From Sympetrum striolatum (taxonomy: Eukaryota; Arthropoda; Insecta; Odonata; Libellulidae): a stretch of DNA of 64,000 nt. The position numbers and the translations under genes were made by a program. Within the stretch, counting starts at the first letter, position 1; each line of letters begins with the position of its first letter. The stretch lies in the NCBI GenBank assembly GCA_947579665.1, contig OX388350.1:84711152-84775151 (forward strand), given 5' to 3'. The notes beneath the pieces are model-generated. The model ran no database searches. It worked only from the letters and a program-made list of their open reading frames with translations, and was not told where the DNA came from. This document shows positions 33,442 to 46,564 of this stretch, piece after piece.

Positions 33442-34034
33442 CGAAACAAAGAAGACCCTTTGTCAAATTCCACAAAACACTTTATTAGCACACCACCGGT
33501 TTCAGCTATAGTAATAGTCATCCTCAGGTGAATTTTGAAGAAAGAAGCAGAGTATATATACTAACAGAACTAAGGAGGGGGTAAAGGTACAGGAGGGGGA
33601 AGGGATGAGAGGGGAGGTAAATAGTTAACCAATGACAGGGGAAGAGAAAGAAAATTGGTGGATGTTCGTTAGATGAAAATTGTTTGCCTTATGTTGTAAA
33701 ATTCCATTTGTTCCAAAATATACAATTGGGGCATTTTTCATGCGCGTGCAATAATTGATGGATGAAATCAGAGGAATGATTTTCTTCGATCAAATGGCTG
33801 GCAAAATGAGAAATTGTATTATTATTTTTATAGCATTGTTTATGTTCATCCTGATGTAAAATTTCCTGCTAGTCTTTCCAATATATATAGCATTACAATT
33901 ACTGCAAGTTAGTTTATAGATTCCCGATTTTTCAGATTTCAAAATTCATCTGAGGATGGCTGTTACTAGTTGAAACCGGTAGTGTGCTAATAAAGTGTTT
34001 TGTGGAATTTGACCAAGGATCTTCTTTCTTTCGT
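33442..34034 (-). mobile_element. Penelope-like element remnant with inverted terminal tails
   Basis: The two arms (about 33442-33537 and 33950-34034) are inverted copies of one tail: CTGAGGATG, a short hairpin, GAAACCGGT, GTGTGCTAATAAAGTGTTTTG, then TGGAATTTGAC. Between them, on the minus strand, is a GIY-YIG endonuclease fragment and a pyrimidine-rich 3' UTR (33560-33700). Penelope-like elements encode RT plus a C-terminal GIY-YIG nuclease and often have inverted pseudo-LTRs. The RT part is missing here. Confidence 0.82.
33730..33938 (-). pseudogene. GIY-YIG endonuclease fragment of a Penelope-like element
   Basis: Read on the minus strand from about 33934: KSGIYKLTCSNCNAIYIGKT, then SRKFYIRMN, giving the GIY and YIG triads and the following Arg. 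A +1 frameshift near 33820 leads to FASHLIEENHSSDFIHQLLH, the H-L-I-x2-N-H motif of this family. A stop follows if the first frame is kept. This nuclease nicks the target DNA during insertion. The copy is dead because it is frameshifted and has no RT. Confidence 0.85.
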
Positions 34035-34212
34035 TATGGAATTCCACATAGTTAAGTCTACGACCATTGATTTTAATTTCTTGCTTTTACGGATTGATAA
34101 ATATCAAATTTTTATTAATTTTGTTATATTTCCAGTATCTCCAGCATTAATCGACCATTAGAAATATGTTATCGACCCTTGGGGGTCTATATCCACCTCT
34201 TTGGGATCCAAA

Positions 34213-34355
34213 AAAATGTACCTCAATAGCTTTTATGTCATCACAACGACATCGTCAAAGACTGTGGGAAAAGTAAAAGAAAGATGCATTTTTCTCTCTC
34301 CATTACCAAATGACAGATGAAAATAATCCATTCATTAGAATATGGTATCAGGAAC
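34213..34355 (+). repeat. GAGGAGTGAGGTAG repeat family, copy H (tail only)
   Basis: CCTCAATAGCTTTTATGTCATC, then AAAGATGCATTTTTCTCTCTCC, ACCAAATGACAGATGAAAAT and GAATATGGTATCAGG, matching the tail of copy Q. Confidence 0.7.
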
Positions 34356-36989
34356 ACTAATTCTAAAGTAAAACTAACTAATGGTCATAATTTATCCTTC
34401 CATAAGTGTCTTACCATTCTCAGTATGTGTTAAATAAAAACGAACGCCATTTAACACTCGGGAACTTCACTTATTCACACACAGAACCGCTTCCCATTAA
34501 AATCTATTCGCAAGAATCCAGTGGAAGAGCATTCGTGAAGGAACAAAGCGTCACGAAGGATGCACGGAGAAAGGCACAAAGATGCACGCGACTAAAAATG
34601 ACACACATAAAGGGAGGCGTTTGAATGATGGCAAAGAATCGCTTTTTTGTCTCCGAACGAATTTTAGAGAGAGAGAGCGCTCCCCAATTCAATGGATGGC
34701 TGCAGAAGAATCCCTTTTAAACGAAGAGGATCGGATTTTATTTATTAATTTTTTTCGAGCGACTCATTGTGCGCCAACCATTGAGATATTATCCGAAGGA
34801 TGGCTGTCTCTTTAAAAGGAAGTCGGTGTCGGCGGACAAACGAATCATTGGCACTGCATTCGCACAATTAAACAACTGCGATTCTACTTTTTGGAATAGA
34901 GAATAAAGTTCAGCAACGCTCAAGACGCGTGTTTAAATACTAGTCGGGATATCGATCCATGGAAAGGTATTTTGTGTTCGTTGACGAGTAGTCGATTGTT
35001 AAAACAGCTTAAAACACATTCTGTAGTTATCTTAGTTTTTGTTTCATTCATTTTACTCTTCATTGGTTATTTAAGCTCGGGAAAGTCGACGAAGTGCTCA
35101 GTGGTTCATTATATTTCCATAGAAAAGGTTTATTTATTGAAATTATACGTTTTAATTGCATCTATTTAGCTGTTCATTTGTTGTCATGGAGTTGTTTACG
35201 TTTACCGGGAAATTTTGGAACGATCGAAAGTTCATAATGAGATTTTATATCCGGATGCTGTTCGAAGTAGCAGGCGGCGGTTGAGAGCGGTGTATTTATC
35301 GGATAGGATTGAAACATATTCCATTGCCTTTTGACGTGCGCAGTTACTTTCGTGCGAGCATATTCTTTTGCTGTGGCATAAAACATAGGCGAGAATGGAA
35401 AAAATGTTGGTTGATGGCACAACATTTCTGTAAAATATCTAATTAAAGGTACGTCATTCCAAAAAGGATTGCTTTAAAACAATTTGTAAAGTATTCAAAG
35501 GAATATGTGGTTCATTATTTGTTCTGATTGCAGATCCATTATTTGTGACTATAATATTTACGTTTACTCCCTCTTAGTCAATTGTGGACGGCATATACTA
35601 TTTAATTTTAACTCTTCCACCACTTTTATAATTATGTTCTAAGCGATGTTGACTTTTTCGTGGAAACTTCTATCATAGGTCCCAGGACATTTGCTTCAGC
35701 TGCCGTGTCAGCATTTTGATTTGAGATTGAAACTCTAATTTTAATTTGAAATTTCTCTATTTGTTTAGCCAGAATGATCCAAGTATTATTTTCTATAAAT
35801 TACGAAACGAATTTATGATTTGAATAAGTAGTGTAAGCCTCGGAAGGTATGGATGGATGCGGCAAATATAACTGCGGGTCGTAGATGGAGAGATTTATAA
35901 AAATGAAGGGCATTTTTATTATCACGAAGAAAAGAAAAAATCGAATTAAGAATACATTTTCAGTGACAAATAATTCAGTATATTACAGTCTGATGTAGTG
36001 TTTTCCCTGTCTGTGTTGGGTTGAGTCGAATGTTCTTTTACATCTTGCAACTGTTTTTATGATGGAAAAAATATGTTGGATCTAAGAGCAAAGAACCTTT
36101 GGGTTCATGAGTATTCTTGAGTGCGTGTAGTCGATTGAGGTGCAATTAATTGCAGAGATCGAAATGGTTGAGGCAAGTGATGGTGGAAGGAGGGACCCAC
36201 AAGATGGAAGATTTGAGGAGTTTGATATGAAGAGGGAGGGCCTCTATATTGCTTCCAGAAGAGCGGATTATCTGTATAAGAAGCTGATAGGAGATATGAG
36301 ACAGCGAAACCAGAGGGAGATTCATGGTGAAGACTTCCAAAGTCATGGAGGACTTGGAGCAAGACTCGTTTTATTGCTTGACTCACCACATATGAAAACC
36401 TGTCGTTATTACGGTATTCGAATTACTATTGAGATAGGTTTTATTTGATAATTAAATATCTATGCGAAAGCCATAATTTTACATAGATACGATCTTGGCA
36501 AATGCAGTGTTTTCCACTTGCCTTTTGGTAAAAATAGAGAAATGTATGAGTTTATATCTATATAGAGTTTAGAGCTATAGATTTTATGGCTATCATAATA
36601 CGATAGGTATGATTAATAGCATTCGTTTAGATCACTCGTTATTTATAATATATATATGAAAGGGAAGAACAATTAGACATTCTTTGGAGATTTAAATCTC
36701 TCGCCGGATGACGCGGTTTCCCCGAAATATATAAAAATCGAGTCGAATACCGGAATCATTCGGAATTCCAGGAATAGTCGCTGTATAGATGTATCTACTC
36801 GAATTTCCTGGCCTCTGAAATATTAATCTCATAAGTTATTAAATAGCTACTGATTGCAGAAAATAGTGATGTGTTACGCAGCAATGGTGGACGCCGAGAG
36901 TGATTTAATGGGAAATGAAAGTGTCGGCAATCAAAACAGCGATTTTGAAAATAACGTCGAGTTTTTTGTAACTTGAAGGCTGGTTGAAA
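34356..36989. other. Non-coding stretch without recognised features
   Basis: The 102-codon plus frame at 36140-36448 is purine-rich and has no known domain. Nothing else stands out. Confidence 0.35.
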
Positions 36990-37208
36990 ACTTACCTACA
37001 AATCGAGATTAGGAGTGAGGTAGAGTACCCTTGCTATCCTTCGCCACGTTTTGGTCCACGTGTATCAAGCGACACGGCCACGTTTCGTATCACTTCATAA
37101 GGAAATACCTCATGAGTCATGATTAAGCATTGCTCAATAATTGTTTATTCCAGCTTTGGACGGAATGGAGACAAAAGTGAATGAAAGATACAACTCTCTC
37201 AATCTTGT
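36990..37208 (+). repeat. GAGGAGTGAGGTAG repeat family, copy I
   Basis: GATTAGGAGTGAGGTAGAGT and CCCTTGCTATCCTT at the head, then TTCGTATCAC and AAAGTGAATGAAAGATACA at the tail. The middle is diverged. Confidence 0.6.
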
Positions 37209-37214
37209 ATCTTA

Positions 37215-37413
37215 AGGCAAACGTTCCATCCATCTACATAGGATACCTGTTTCCCCTGGAATAAGAATGTCGGCTTTATTATTCGAATCCTGTCTTGAGG
37301 GACCACTCTTACAACTAACCATTGCAAAAACTCAAACAGCCGTACTTTAACCATGATTCGAACCCGGGACGACGGCGTTAGAAGGCTTACACTAACCACT
37401 TAGCCATCGAGTG
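37215..37413 (-). mobile_element. Candidate tRNA-derived SINE, third type
   Basis: On the minus strand the A-box arm TGGCTAAGTGGTTAGTG (around 37407-37390) and the B box GGTTCGAATC (37364-37355) have tRNA spacing, preceded by CACTCGA. A non-tRNA body follows to about 37215. No second copy was seen in the window. Confidence 0.55.
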
Positions 37414-37939
37414 TATGTTGCGTCTATAGTTTACGTAGAGGAATATTTAGATAAATCTCTACATCACGTCCATCTCAAAACTCGAAGGCGCCTTCGTTGG
37501 ACCCGTTCATATTTCCCGCATTTAGACCACCTCGATGCCCCCCCTTCCGGCATCCGTCTTGCGGGGGTGCTTCTGTATTGATCTGCCTGATCCCCTCCAC
37601 ACTTACTACCGGCCCACTATCTGCTCCTTCCGCCACTCTGCCATTTATTGAAAAATAAGCACCACGCGTTGCCCAGGAAACGTGCATAAACATTGCTCAA
37701 TCACTATAAAACTCACATTCCTCAGGAGACTGTATCACCGCCGTAAGGACAATTATGATTCTTCGGTGAAATTTTGCTTTTCTAGCAAAGTTCTGGGAAG
37801 CAATGTTGCATAGATTTAGAAAAATTTGCCAGATTTTGCATTGGTATCGTCTGTTGATTTTGCGTGTATAGGAACGCTGGGGTGCTTTTAAGCTAATGCA
37901 TCAGAATAATATAAATTTGTGTTATTTTTCCCAAAGGTT
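37414..37939. other. GC-richer non-coding stretch
   Basis: 37,480-37,660 is clearly GC-rich (CCCCCCCTTCCGG, GCGGGGGTGC) with an open minus frame 37475-37693 but no known domain. It could be regulatory or a transposon piece. Confidence 0.3.
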
Positions 37940-38015
37940 TCACGGGAGTAAACAGGTCACACGGACATCGAACCCAGATCTTCCAGGGGGACGCTTCAAG
38001 CCAACTGAGTCATCA
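37940..38015 (-). mobile_element. Candidate tRNA-derived SINE head, fourth type
   Basis: On the minus strand TGACTCAGTTGGC (38012-38000) and GGTTCGATGTCC (37974-37963) form A- and B-box-like pairs. The body is undefined. Confidence 0.4.
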
Positions 38016-39724
38016 CACGCATCAAATCCAACTCCGTGTTCACGGAGTATTTAGTTCCGCGTTGTGGTTTACACACATTCACTCAAACGTGAGAAGGTCT
38101 GAGTTCGTGTAGCGGTGGCCTTTTCACTTCTGCTCTTACATTAGTATCTTAAGACGCATCTTGCAAAATTAATCCCAAATCGCTATGGCATTTTTACTTG
38201 TAGGACACCAAATTTATATCTTTAGGACAGGTCGTCTGATTTATGTCAACTCATCGAAAACGACGTTTTATTTCTCAAGGTTGTTACCCTGCTTCACGGC
38301 TTTAAATTCGGCGAACATTTGACAAATATTCCAAATATTCCCAAGTTAAATCTCTCCTTACAATGCCGTCGTTGAAGTGGACTTTTGTTTTCATTATCGC
38401 AGCTGCCATAGCACGCTCGAACACGCAATTTCATTTTTTTCTTAATTACAATTCGAAAGAATGGTCGTTCGGACTTAATGGTCAAGGAAAAAGAAACTTT
38501 CTACGTTAAATTTTATGTAAATGGTTTTGGTTGAGGATGCGCCAACCAAATTTATGACGATGGACCTTCGTGACCTCCGAGAGGCAACAGATGCTGTCTA
38601 CTTCACTTTCGAAGTTTTGTCTTTTGAACTGTTGTTAATTTTATTTGTTGTTATGTATAACATTCATCGAACATATTTCTAGGGAACTGTTGCGAATTCT
38701 CGGTCTTGGTTACCCCAAAACTTCCGTGGACGAACAATCAGTCCCTTTGCTGTGACAACAATGATTTATTCTTTAATTCAAATCAGGTTTATTAAGTAGC
38801 AACGCTGCATTAGTAGCAACAATCATTTAAAAATGCTCATTTGACAACAGGTGCAACAATAACAGTAGATAATTTCGATGCTCCATTTTTGGACTAATAA
38901 CAACAACAAACAACTAAAAACTACATTGTAGCTAATTTACCAGCATTGTTATGGACCATAAACTGTTTTAAATTTTCAATTGGTTTACATATAATAACAT
39001 CAGTCACACTGGTATCTCAAAACTCTTCGTTGATTACACGCCAATTCACCGTGTGGCCTTCTTATGCACGTAAGGTGAACTGCTTAAAGTCTTTTTTGTT
39101 GGTTTGAGACGTTAATGAAACTCCTCGATTAACATATACATGGACTCTGTTTCTCTAATAGATTGCTTTCGCGTATCGTTCGATTATAAAAATGTATTAA
39201 GGAGGAATCTACTTCTTTGATATTCCTCGTAGTGCTTCAACGTCTTATATAACAGGGAGGACACATAATATATCCTATTAGAACGTACTTTTTCTGAATT
39301 TGTCAAGTAGATCGAGCCTTGCAAGTGTTAGTATTAGACGCCTCATCGATGGCCTGTCTGCAGCAGCCCCTGGTTCCATCCTAGCGTACATTCAATTTCC
39401 GCCCCCCGTCTTGTTTGCCCCGTGGCCAAAAGTCCCCCACTAACAGTCTCCCCTTTTCCATAAATCTCTCCCTCCCTCTATAAGTATGTATCCCTAAAAC
39501 CCTCGCCGTACCCTTTTTTTCAAGGGATTCGCCACTTGAAGCGATTGCAGACTTCCACTAATTGAGACGTCCTTTCCTACGCCACCGCTCAACCGGTGAC
39601 CACGCTACTTCCACGCGTGAAATTCGGTTGTCGATAAGTTTCATGGCGGAATCACGAGGAAATATATTTCAAGTTCATAGTGACGCACATCTTGATGGTT
39701 TTTCGTTTTGGCCCAAGAGACAGA
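38016..39724. other. Non-coding stretch with an AACAA-rich patch
   Basis: 38,640-38,960 is dense in CAACAAT/ATTGTTG motifs. No exon was recognised. Confidence 0.35.
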
Positions 39725-39970
39725 TATATGTATTTTTCATTTACTCCTGACTCAGTATACCTCATTGCTCTCACAATATGAAAGATAGTGAGGTATGAAC
39801 GATGCCGAATAATGCCTTTCCTCTTAACCGCTCCTTATTGAATGCTGTGAATAACAGTCATTGGATTACTGATCTATTTCCATGTAGTCTTTTTTTTATT
39901 ATTTTCTTACTATACTTTACTCTGGCTCTGAGTAATGTATGGGCAAACTACCTCATTCTTCATTGCCCAT
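39725..39970 (-). repeat. GAGGAGTGAGGTAG repeat family, copy J
   Basis: Tail TTTTTCATTTACTCCTGACTC first, then AGTGAGGTATGAACGATGCC, GAATAATGCC and the head GGGCAAACTACCTCATTCTTC. Confidence 0.65.
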
Positions 39971-41194
39971 AGTGGGTGAACAGACACGCATTGCCGAGCC
40001 ATCTAAGCACTCCATAAACGGTAGTTATAGCAACCAAGTTGGTAAGGTTGTAGTCACAGCAGTATTAAAGTACTATTTCCTATTATTAATGTGGTTAACC
40101 CAAGGATTTATTTCCTAATCATAATTAATTATCATTTAAGCTAAAAATCGGGATCAAGAGGATTAGAAGGCAATTTTACGTCCTCAATTTTCAGTACACT
40201 CTTTTCAAGGAGTATCGCTTCTATCTATGGTACTTGCACTTACTTGTCTCCATCGATACGTAGAATTTTTAGGTTTAATATGTTAGCGACGGCATTGCTA
40301 TGACTACCATGATGGAGATGGAGAAAAGTTCGGAGAGAGAGTAAAGAAAAAGATTCGGGAGATAAGGAGAAAGAGACAAAAAGAAGCAGCAACAGACGTA
40401 AAAAGGAATTTCGTGGCGGACGGAACTTGAGGAATTAAGACGTTTTCATTTTTCCGGTCTGAAAAATCCCTTACGCATCCGCGCCGTCGTTCTCTCTCTC
40501 CTCTTTCTTCTCCCTTTTTTATTCCTTCTCCTCTTTCGTACTTCCCCCACGGATTGCCTGAATCAAAGTCTCGGATGGAGAATTAAATTTTCTTAAAGTC
40601 CGACTTACGAGCGTAACTATGAGTGCTTTATTATAGTCAACGCACCACAACTATAATAATACGTTCGTTGCCATGGGTACGAATGATTGAAAACAGAAAG
40701 AAAAACTGCCAAAAATAAAAAGTTCTGTTAGCTGAAACATATTATGAATAAAATCCATGTTGAGGAATCTTTTACTAAACCAACCGATTTTGTTAGAATT
40801 AATTATTACCATAAAGTTACGCCTGAATTCGTGTCGTATATTATGAATAGTTAATTATATCACTGTTATGGTATTACTACTACAATTATCTATAATATTT
40901 ATTTCATAAACTGTGGTCTTCGGCATAGTCTGCTTCTTATGGAGAAAGCAGTAACTTGCAAGAAGTGCTCTGAATGATTTACACCTGGTACATTTACATT
41001 TAAACCCTGCAATCCGCCAGTGGCGCGTGGCAGGGGGTAAAGAAGGCTTTGCCCCCTAAACTGCTGCACCCAGTAATGCGCGAGTGAATTGCCATTGCCT
41101 ATCTCCAGGAGGCAGTGCTGCAATTTTGCCCTCTCTGTCAAGTATTTAGCCCAAAGGCGGTGGTAACTCACCCCCTCAAACATATGATACCATC
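39971..41194. other. Non-coding stretch without recognised genes
   Basis: 40,330-40,540 is a purine-rich then pyrimidine-rich patch. 40,990-41,170 is GC-richer. Neither shows coding motifs. Confidence 0.35.
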
Positions 41195-41345
41195 AGCTAG
41201 ATGGAGGAAATGAGGCTTATTAGGATGAGGAGTGAGGTAGTATGCCCTTGCTTCCACATCCAAGCCAGAATGCTGTAAGCGGAACATATCCACCCATTTT
41301 TCAATAATTCAATGAATAATACTTTTCTTAGAATTCCATTTGGAG
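41195..41345 (+). repeat. GAGGAGTGAGGTAG repeat family, copy K
   Basis: GAGGAAATGAGGCTTATTAG, GATGAGGAGTGAGGTAGTAT, GCCCTTGCTTCC, AGCCAGAATGCTGTAAGCGG and AACATATCC. This head half is one of the best-conserved. Confidence 0.75.
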
Positions 41346-42620
41346 AAAACTTAATTAGTGCAAATATTCAACTTCTCCCTTTATGTGTTCAAATTTCAGG
41401 GATATTTGGGTTATGGAAAGAACACTGTAGAAAAATAGTGCAGTAGTTTTCTTATGGGGTTCAGTGAACCCGCCGCCACTGATAACAAACGAAAATACCA
41501 AAGCAATTGCATTTTACAAAACTTAATTCTCAAGGAATTCTTATGAGGCCTAGTGTGGGTATTTCTCAAGAATTGTAGTGAGAGGCAACAATGTATAGTC
41601 ATATAGACATGGTCGTCAAGGTATTCAAAGCAGCATCTTTTAACAAAGTAAGTTTTCTATATGAAACATTACATGATTAAGAGACGTAAAATACGTATCA
41701 TAGTTATGCTATGATTCTTTGCTGAATTCATTTTCTTAGTCTTTAGTGCGTGAGTCAAGAAACTGGAAATTGAATTTCTCAATGTGCACGCATGCTGCAC
41801 GCATAGATACAACACTTTACGTGTATTCTCGTGGGAAGTATATCCCAGAAAAGAGTCAAACCCAGTAAATAGAGAAAAAGGGCAGTTCCTATTCTGTGGT
41901 TAGATGATAGTTAAGAAATTTGCAAATCCGGATTGAATTTTGCCAATTTCAGGCAAATGTGTTTAATAACACATATATAGATTAACAAACTTTCAGCTTT
42001 ATGTATAAAATAATATCGTGGTATATCATTTGATTTTTCTTGTTATTTATTTGGTATCTATATTTATTCATTGATAAAAACAGAAATTTGATAAGTATTT
42101 TGGCGCATTAGCAGTGTGAAAAAAGAATCCGTGCCCCGGTGTGTGATAATGTTTGTTTTTTCCCGCTCGTACGTGTTCACCGCGAGAGGGGGATTATGCA
42201 GTCACAATTTCCTCTTAATAGAGTCATCATTCGCTTCTTCTGAGGCCACATTTTCCACTGCCATGCGTCTCTCAAGTCTCTTGGAAATGCAAGCTGCAGA
42301 AAAGGGGCTTTTTTGCCACTTTACATCAAAGACATGATAATGGGGACCTATCCCAGGCTCTTTCTTTCCACTGCTATGTTCCTCCTTGGCTAAATATTGA
42401 TCAAGACGGGAGCACAGGGTTCTTCCGAAAGAAGGGCAAGATGCGTTTCCATTTTATCCTAGTTTAATCCGAGCTCTGTCTTTCGTCGCTAGGGTATCAG
42501 CAATCATGCGTGCTCACTTTCAAGGACTTGTGACCAGAGAGTCTCGTGTAACAATTGACCTGGTACAATTACGACGGAAAAATTGTGATTCGTGAGCTGG
42601 TGCTTAATTATTACCTCTTA
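41346..42620. other. Non-coding stretch without recognised features
   Basis: Only short open frames without domains. Confidence 0.4.
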
Positions 42621-42624
42621 CTAA

Positions 42625-43217
42625 CCCTTCCTTGACTGTGCGGGGTACTCGAGGACCCCAATATTGCTAAATTTGATAGAAAATTTTTATTTTTAACCAA
42701 ATATGTTTCCTATTCCATGCATTCGTGCATCGATGTTTCTTTTATATTATGAAATTAATAGAAGTTTGTTTCACCTACTTTTTTCCAAAATATCTTTAGT
42801 TTTTGAATGGGGTACCAAAGTACCCCGCACAGCCACTTTTGCTTGGATTGCTACACACAATGTCATGTCGTGTGATTGTGGCAATTCAGTCACCATTTGT
42901 TACAGATTTTTAAATTGATTAATTATTTATTGCATTAACAGTAATTATAGCAGTAAATATAGTTAAAATAAAATAAGGTTATTCAAATTTAGTTGTACTA
43001 TACAATCTCATATTATAGTCAAAACTCAAATGCTACCTTCAAAGAAATGAAAGATAATCTCAATAAAATAATCAATAATGTATTTCTGAACATAATTAAA
43101 GGTTAAGTAAAAGAAAAGCAAATAAAAACAACGTAATATTCGCTAAAAAAGCATTGGAGTACCCGAGTACGCCGCACAGCTGTTTTTGGAAGTTTTCTAG
43201 GCACAGTCAAGGAAGGG
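42625..43217. mobile_element. 593-bp piggyBac-like MITE with CTAA duplication
   Basis: The terminal inverted repeat CCCTTCCTTGACTGTGC is exact at both ends. Subterminal GGGGTACTCGAGGACCCC and TACCCCGCACAGCC copies lie inside at both sides. CTAA flanks both ends (42621-42624 and 43218-43221). The CCCTT ends and 4-bp duplication fit piggyBac, whose usual target is TTAA, so CTAA is a variant. No transposase. Confidence 0.85.
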
Positions 43218-43221
43218 CTAA

Positions 43222-45087
43222 TGCAGTAGCGGAATAGAGACTTAGATGTCTCATACTAACTTTGAACTGCTGCAAATATGGAGGCGAGTAAGAGAATCCA
43301 AAAGCTAGCTTCTTGTTCTTCTTTTCTTCTTCTTCTTGTTCTATCTGAGATGAATACTGGAGTTGAGACTCAAGAGTACCATTCGACGTGTTAAGATTGT
43401 AGAAGCGTAATTAAGACTTGAAAGTCTCGCGTTGGACCCCATGAGAATGCTTTGACAAATGAACATCCACGAACTAAGCGCTTACAAATTTATGCGTATG
43501 CTGATTGGCGGAAAAATGCCATTCTTTAGAAGGTTGGGAAAGGAGAAATCTGAGATGATGATTGCAGAACGAGAAATCACTTTAGTTGCAAATTTTATTT
43601 TTGATTTCATCAATTAAGCTGCTAATTTTTAATTTTTGACAGCGTTGCTCGATTAGGTCGAGCTAAATATGTTTTAGTTAAATGACAGTGTAATAGTAGT
43701 TCTGATTTTGAGCAATGAAGACGTTTGCATTCTTTTGTATAATACGAAAATTATTCGACAACGACAAAGCCGCCGGTGTTAGGAATCAAACAAATATAAG
43801 TAATATAAATAGCAAAAAATAAAAGCAAGATACTTTGCGTAAAAATAAAAATACGCCTTAATTTCACGGATGGAATTTATTCCCTCAATTAGTCAAATGT
43901 AATCCGAGTTTTATTTGAAGATTTATAGCGATTTAGCAAATGAATTGAAAATTTTGGTATTTAAGGCGTTGAGTTGATGCTTCTGTACCTGATGATAGTA
44001 ATGGTATTTTACTGACTGACTGACGTTCACAGTTACATTCAGACGAAAACACTGAAAGTGAACCGATGTCTCGTCATAGTAATATTTATCTCATGAAAGA
44101 TAAAACAATCATACGTTCATTTGGTCTATTAACATACACCAACATCACATTGTTATTTCAACAGTACATTAAATCTTACAACATTTCTAGAAATTTGTTC
44201 ATATTTTGATTGATACGTATACCTTTTATATTTATAGATTATACCTTGTTCATACCAAAACTTACATAATTTATATAGGACATAGTGAAATCACTAAGTT
44301 ATTTACAATTGAATTGTAGTATGTAAACTATACAATAACATTGATTTAATTTAAAAATTCATTAATTGAATAATAGCATTTACTTATCAACATGTGCCCA
44401 ACACCGAAGCAATGTTCGTTTAAATTATTAACTATTGGACTGTATATTTCAATTTCTTGGTGAGATTTTTAGATAATCACTTTCCACCAGATTTAACTGC
44501 GGAATTTGAACTATTTAGTACTTAATGAAGCCATTACCAGCAATTTTCTTTGTTCACCTCAAAAATGGAAGTGAAAATTTGATCCCTATGGAGGGAATCA
44601 AAGAAAATCTGAAAATAAAAGTTTTCCCTCTTATTTGTTTTCCATATCCACTTTCCTGTTTGTTCCATTTGTGTTAGAGAGTCTCTACTGTTTGAAGTGA
44701 AATTGATGCTTTTATGTTTTAATAATCCATTGAATTTACTCCTCTTCAACTGTACACGACTGGAAAGTGTAGCTCCATTACGGAGAGTAGAAAAATACAG
44801 TTTTGTTTTTTTGGGAGAAACTTTTTATCTAGGTCAATTTCCCTTTGAATGTTGAGGATTATGGACAGTTTTCAGCCGAATATTTATAAAAGCGGAAGAA
44901 CCTAATCTGTCTGCCATTTTGACCGTCGCCTCATTAGCGACGGATTCGCATTAATGAGTCAAAGGAAGCTGCCCCCGCTACACTTCAACGCAGAATAATC
45001 TGTGGCCGCATACGGGCAGATATGCGGCTTCTCATTCTAGCTAAAAATGAAGTAGTCCACCCGGCTGGTTGGATCCTCATGCCATCC
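43222..45087. other. Non-coding stretch without recognised features
   Basis: AT-rich. A CTT/TTC-rich patch lies near 43,310. No exon was recognised. Confidence 0.4.
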
Positions 45088-45225
45088 ACCATCTGCACCT
45101 TTTGAATGAGGCTTACTATTCTAGATGAGGAGTGAGGTAGTTGGTAGATTCTGAGCATACAACACATCGTCAGCTGTCTTACAGTATACTTGTTAGTAAC
45201 TTGACCCGTTGTCATCAGCTGCTGT
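45088..45225 (+). repeat. GAGGAGTGAGGTAG repeat family, copy L (head part)
   Basis: TGAATGAGGCTTACTATTCT and AGATGAGGAGTGAGGTAGTT, then diverged sequence. Confidence 0.6.
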
Positions 45226-46172
45226 AAAACATGTGTAGAATCGCAGTATTGTTCTTGGCTGTGATTATTTGAAAATTAATGAGACTTGATTAACGCTAAA
45301 TAATGGCCTTCGTTTAGGTTTGTCCATGTAAAGTGGTGCGTTGTTTTCCATTGTTTATATACGACTGCAAAAACAAGTCTTGCTTACCAATTACACCCCT
45401 CCATGCGTGTATAATCGTTAACTTAAATGCAAAGTGTTTTTATTTTGGGAATACTTAATTCTGTGCACCTCCGAGGAATTCTTTTACTATCTAAAGAATT
45501 ATTAGTTAGAAAGATCCAAAGGTTTTGTAGTCCATATTATTTTGAGATTTGCATCGCTTGAAACTCTTTAATTTCCTATTTTATTAAAGAAGTGCAACTT
45601 TGAAATGAGAAGTCGTGCTCAAAATAATGGCGTCAATATTAAAATGGTCCAATTAATAATGAGATTCAGTCGACTCCAAAATAAATACCTTCAAAACAAA
45701 ACGGACCAAATCATTTTCGTTCTCTGAATTCAAATATGGACGAAAGGCTCAAATCAATGGAAAAATCTGGAGCTGCATGTTTCACGGGAATTTTGGAAAG
45801 GAAGCAGAAAAAAGAGAGGAAAAATATGAAAAAAACACCCTTCATTAGTTAGTTCCAATATCCCCCGCTAGGGCGCGCTCTCGAAATAAAAAAAGACTCA
45901 AAATGGAGGCGGGAAGGATCGCCAGGGCAACGTATAAACAAAAGGATAAAAGGGCGTACGAGATACGCAGCCGTATCCCTTGACAACCGTTGGCTCGTAA
46001 TTAGTCGGCCGGTTTCATACGCGAGCAGAAAGATATGGGAGCAAAACGGATCGAATACAGGGGAGGCAATATAAACAAAAGAGCGGAGATTTTTTAATTA
46101 CGCAAGGAAAAGATCTCTGTAATGTGCGCCCTTGAGCAGGTGAGGGGACGTCGTGGGGACTCCATCCTGAGC
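45226..46172. other. Non-coding stretch without recognised features
   Basis: 45,860-46,020 is GC-richer (GCGCGCTCTCGAAAT) but shows no gene. Confidence 0.35.
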
Positions 46173-46276
46173 CATTCGATGGATGTAAATGCAATAATGT
46201 AGAATAAGGGGCATGCAATGCCTCATTCGATGGATGAAATTGTGTTATATAAATGCAATGCTGTAGAATAAGGGGT
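46173..46276. repeat. Tandem duplication, two ~52-bp units
   Basis: Both units start CATTCGATGGATG and contain AAATGCAAT and TGTAGAATAAGGGG. The units differ by small indels. Confidence 0.8.
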
Positions 46277-46564
46277 CGCGAACTTTGACCGGATTTAGAA
46301 ATACTCATTTAGTAGGATTGTTTTCTGTGGTTTAGTGTTTTATCTTTATTAATTTTATTCAAAATCTTCTCAGTACTTATCAGATTAAAGTAGAAGTCTT
46401 TCTGAGGACTTAAGAGGTCTCGGAGGGATTTAAAGGAGCAATGATTCCAGAAACATTTGGGGTGGGAATTCCCATCGGCTTTAACCTACCAAAAATTAAC
46501 ACATTTTGTGCTCTATACTCGTCTCCATACAACCATGCCCTAATAAATGGAATTGCTTTCATTT
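46277..46564. other. Short non-coding stretch
   Basis: Nothing recognised. Confidence 0.4.

Noticed and set aside
36140..36448. 102-codon plus-strand frame as a gene
   Set aside because: Purine-biased composition, an open frame on the opposite strand and no recognisable motif.
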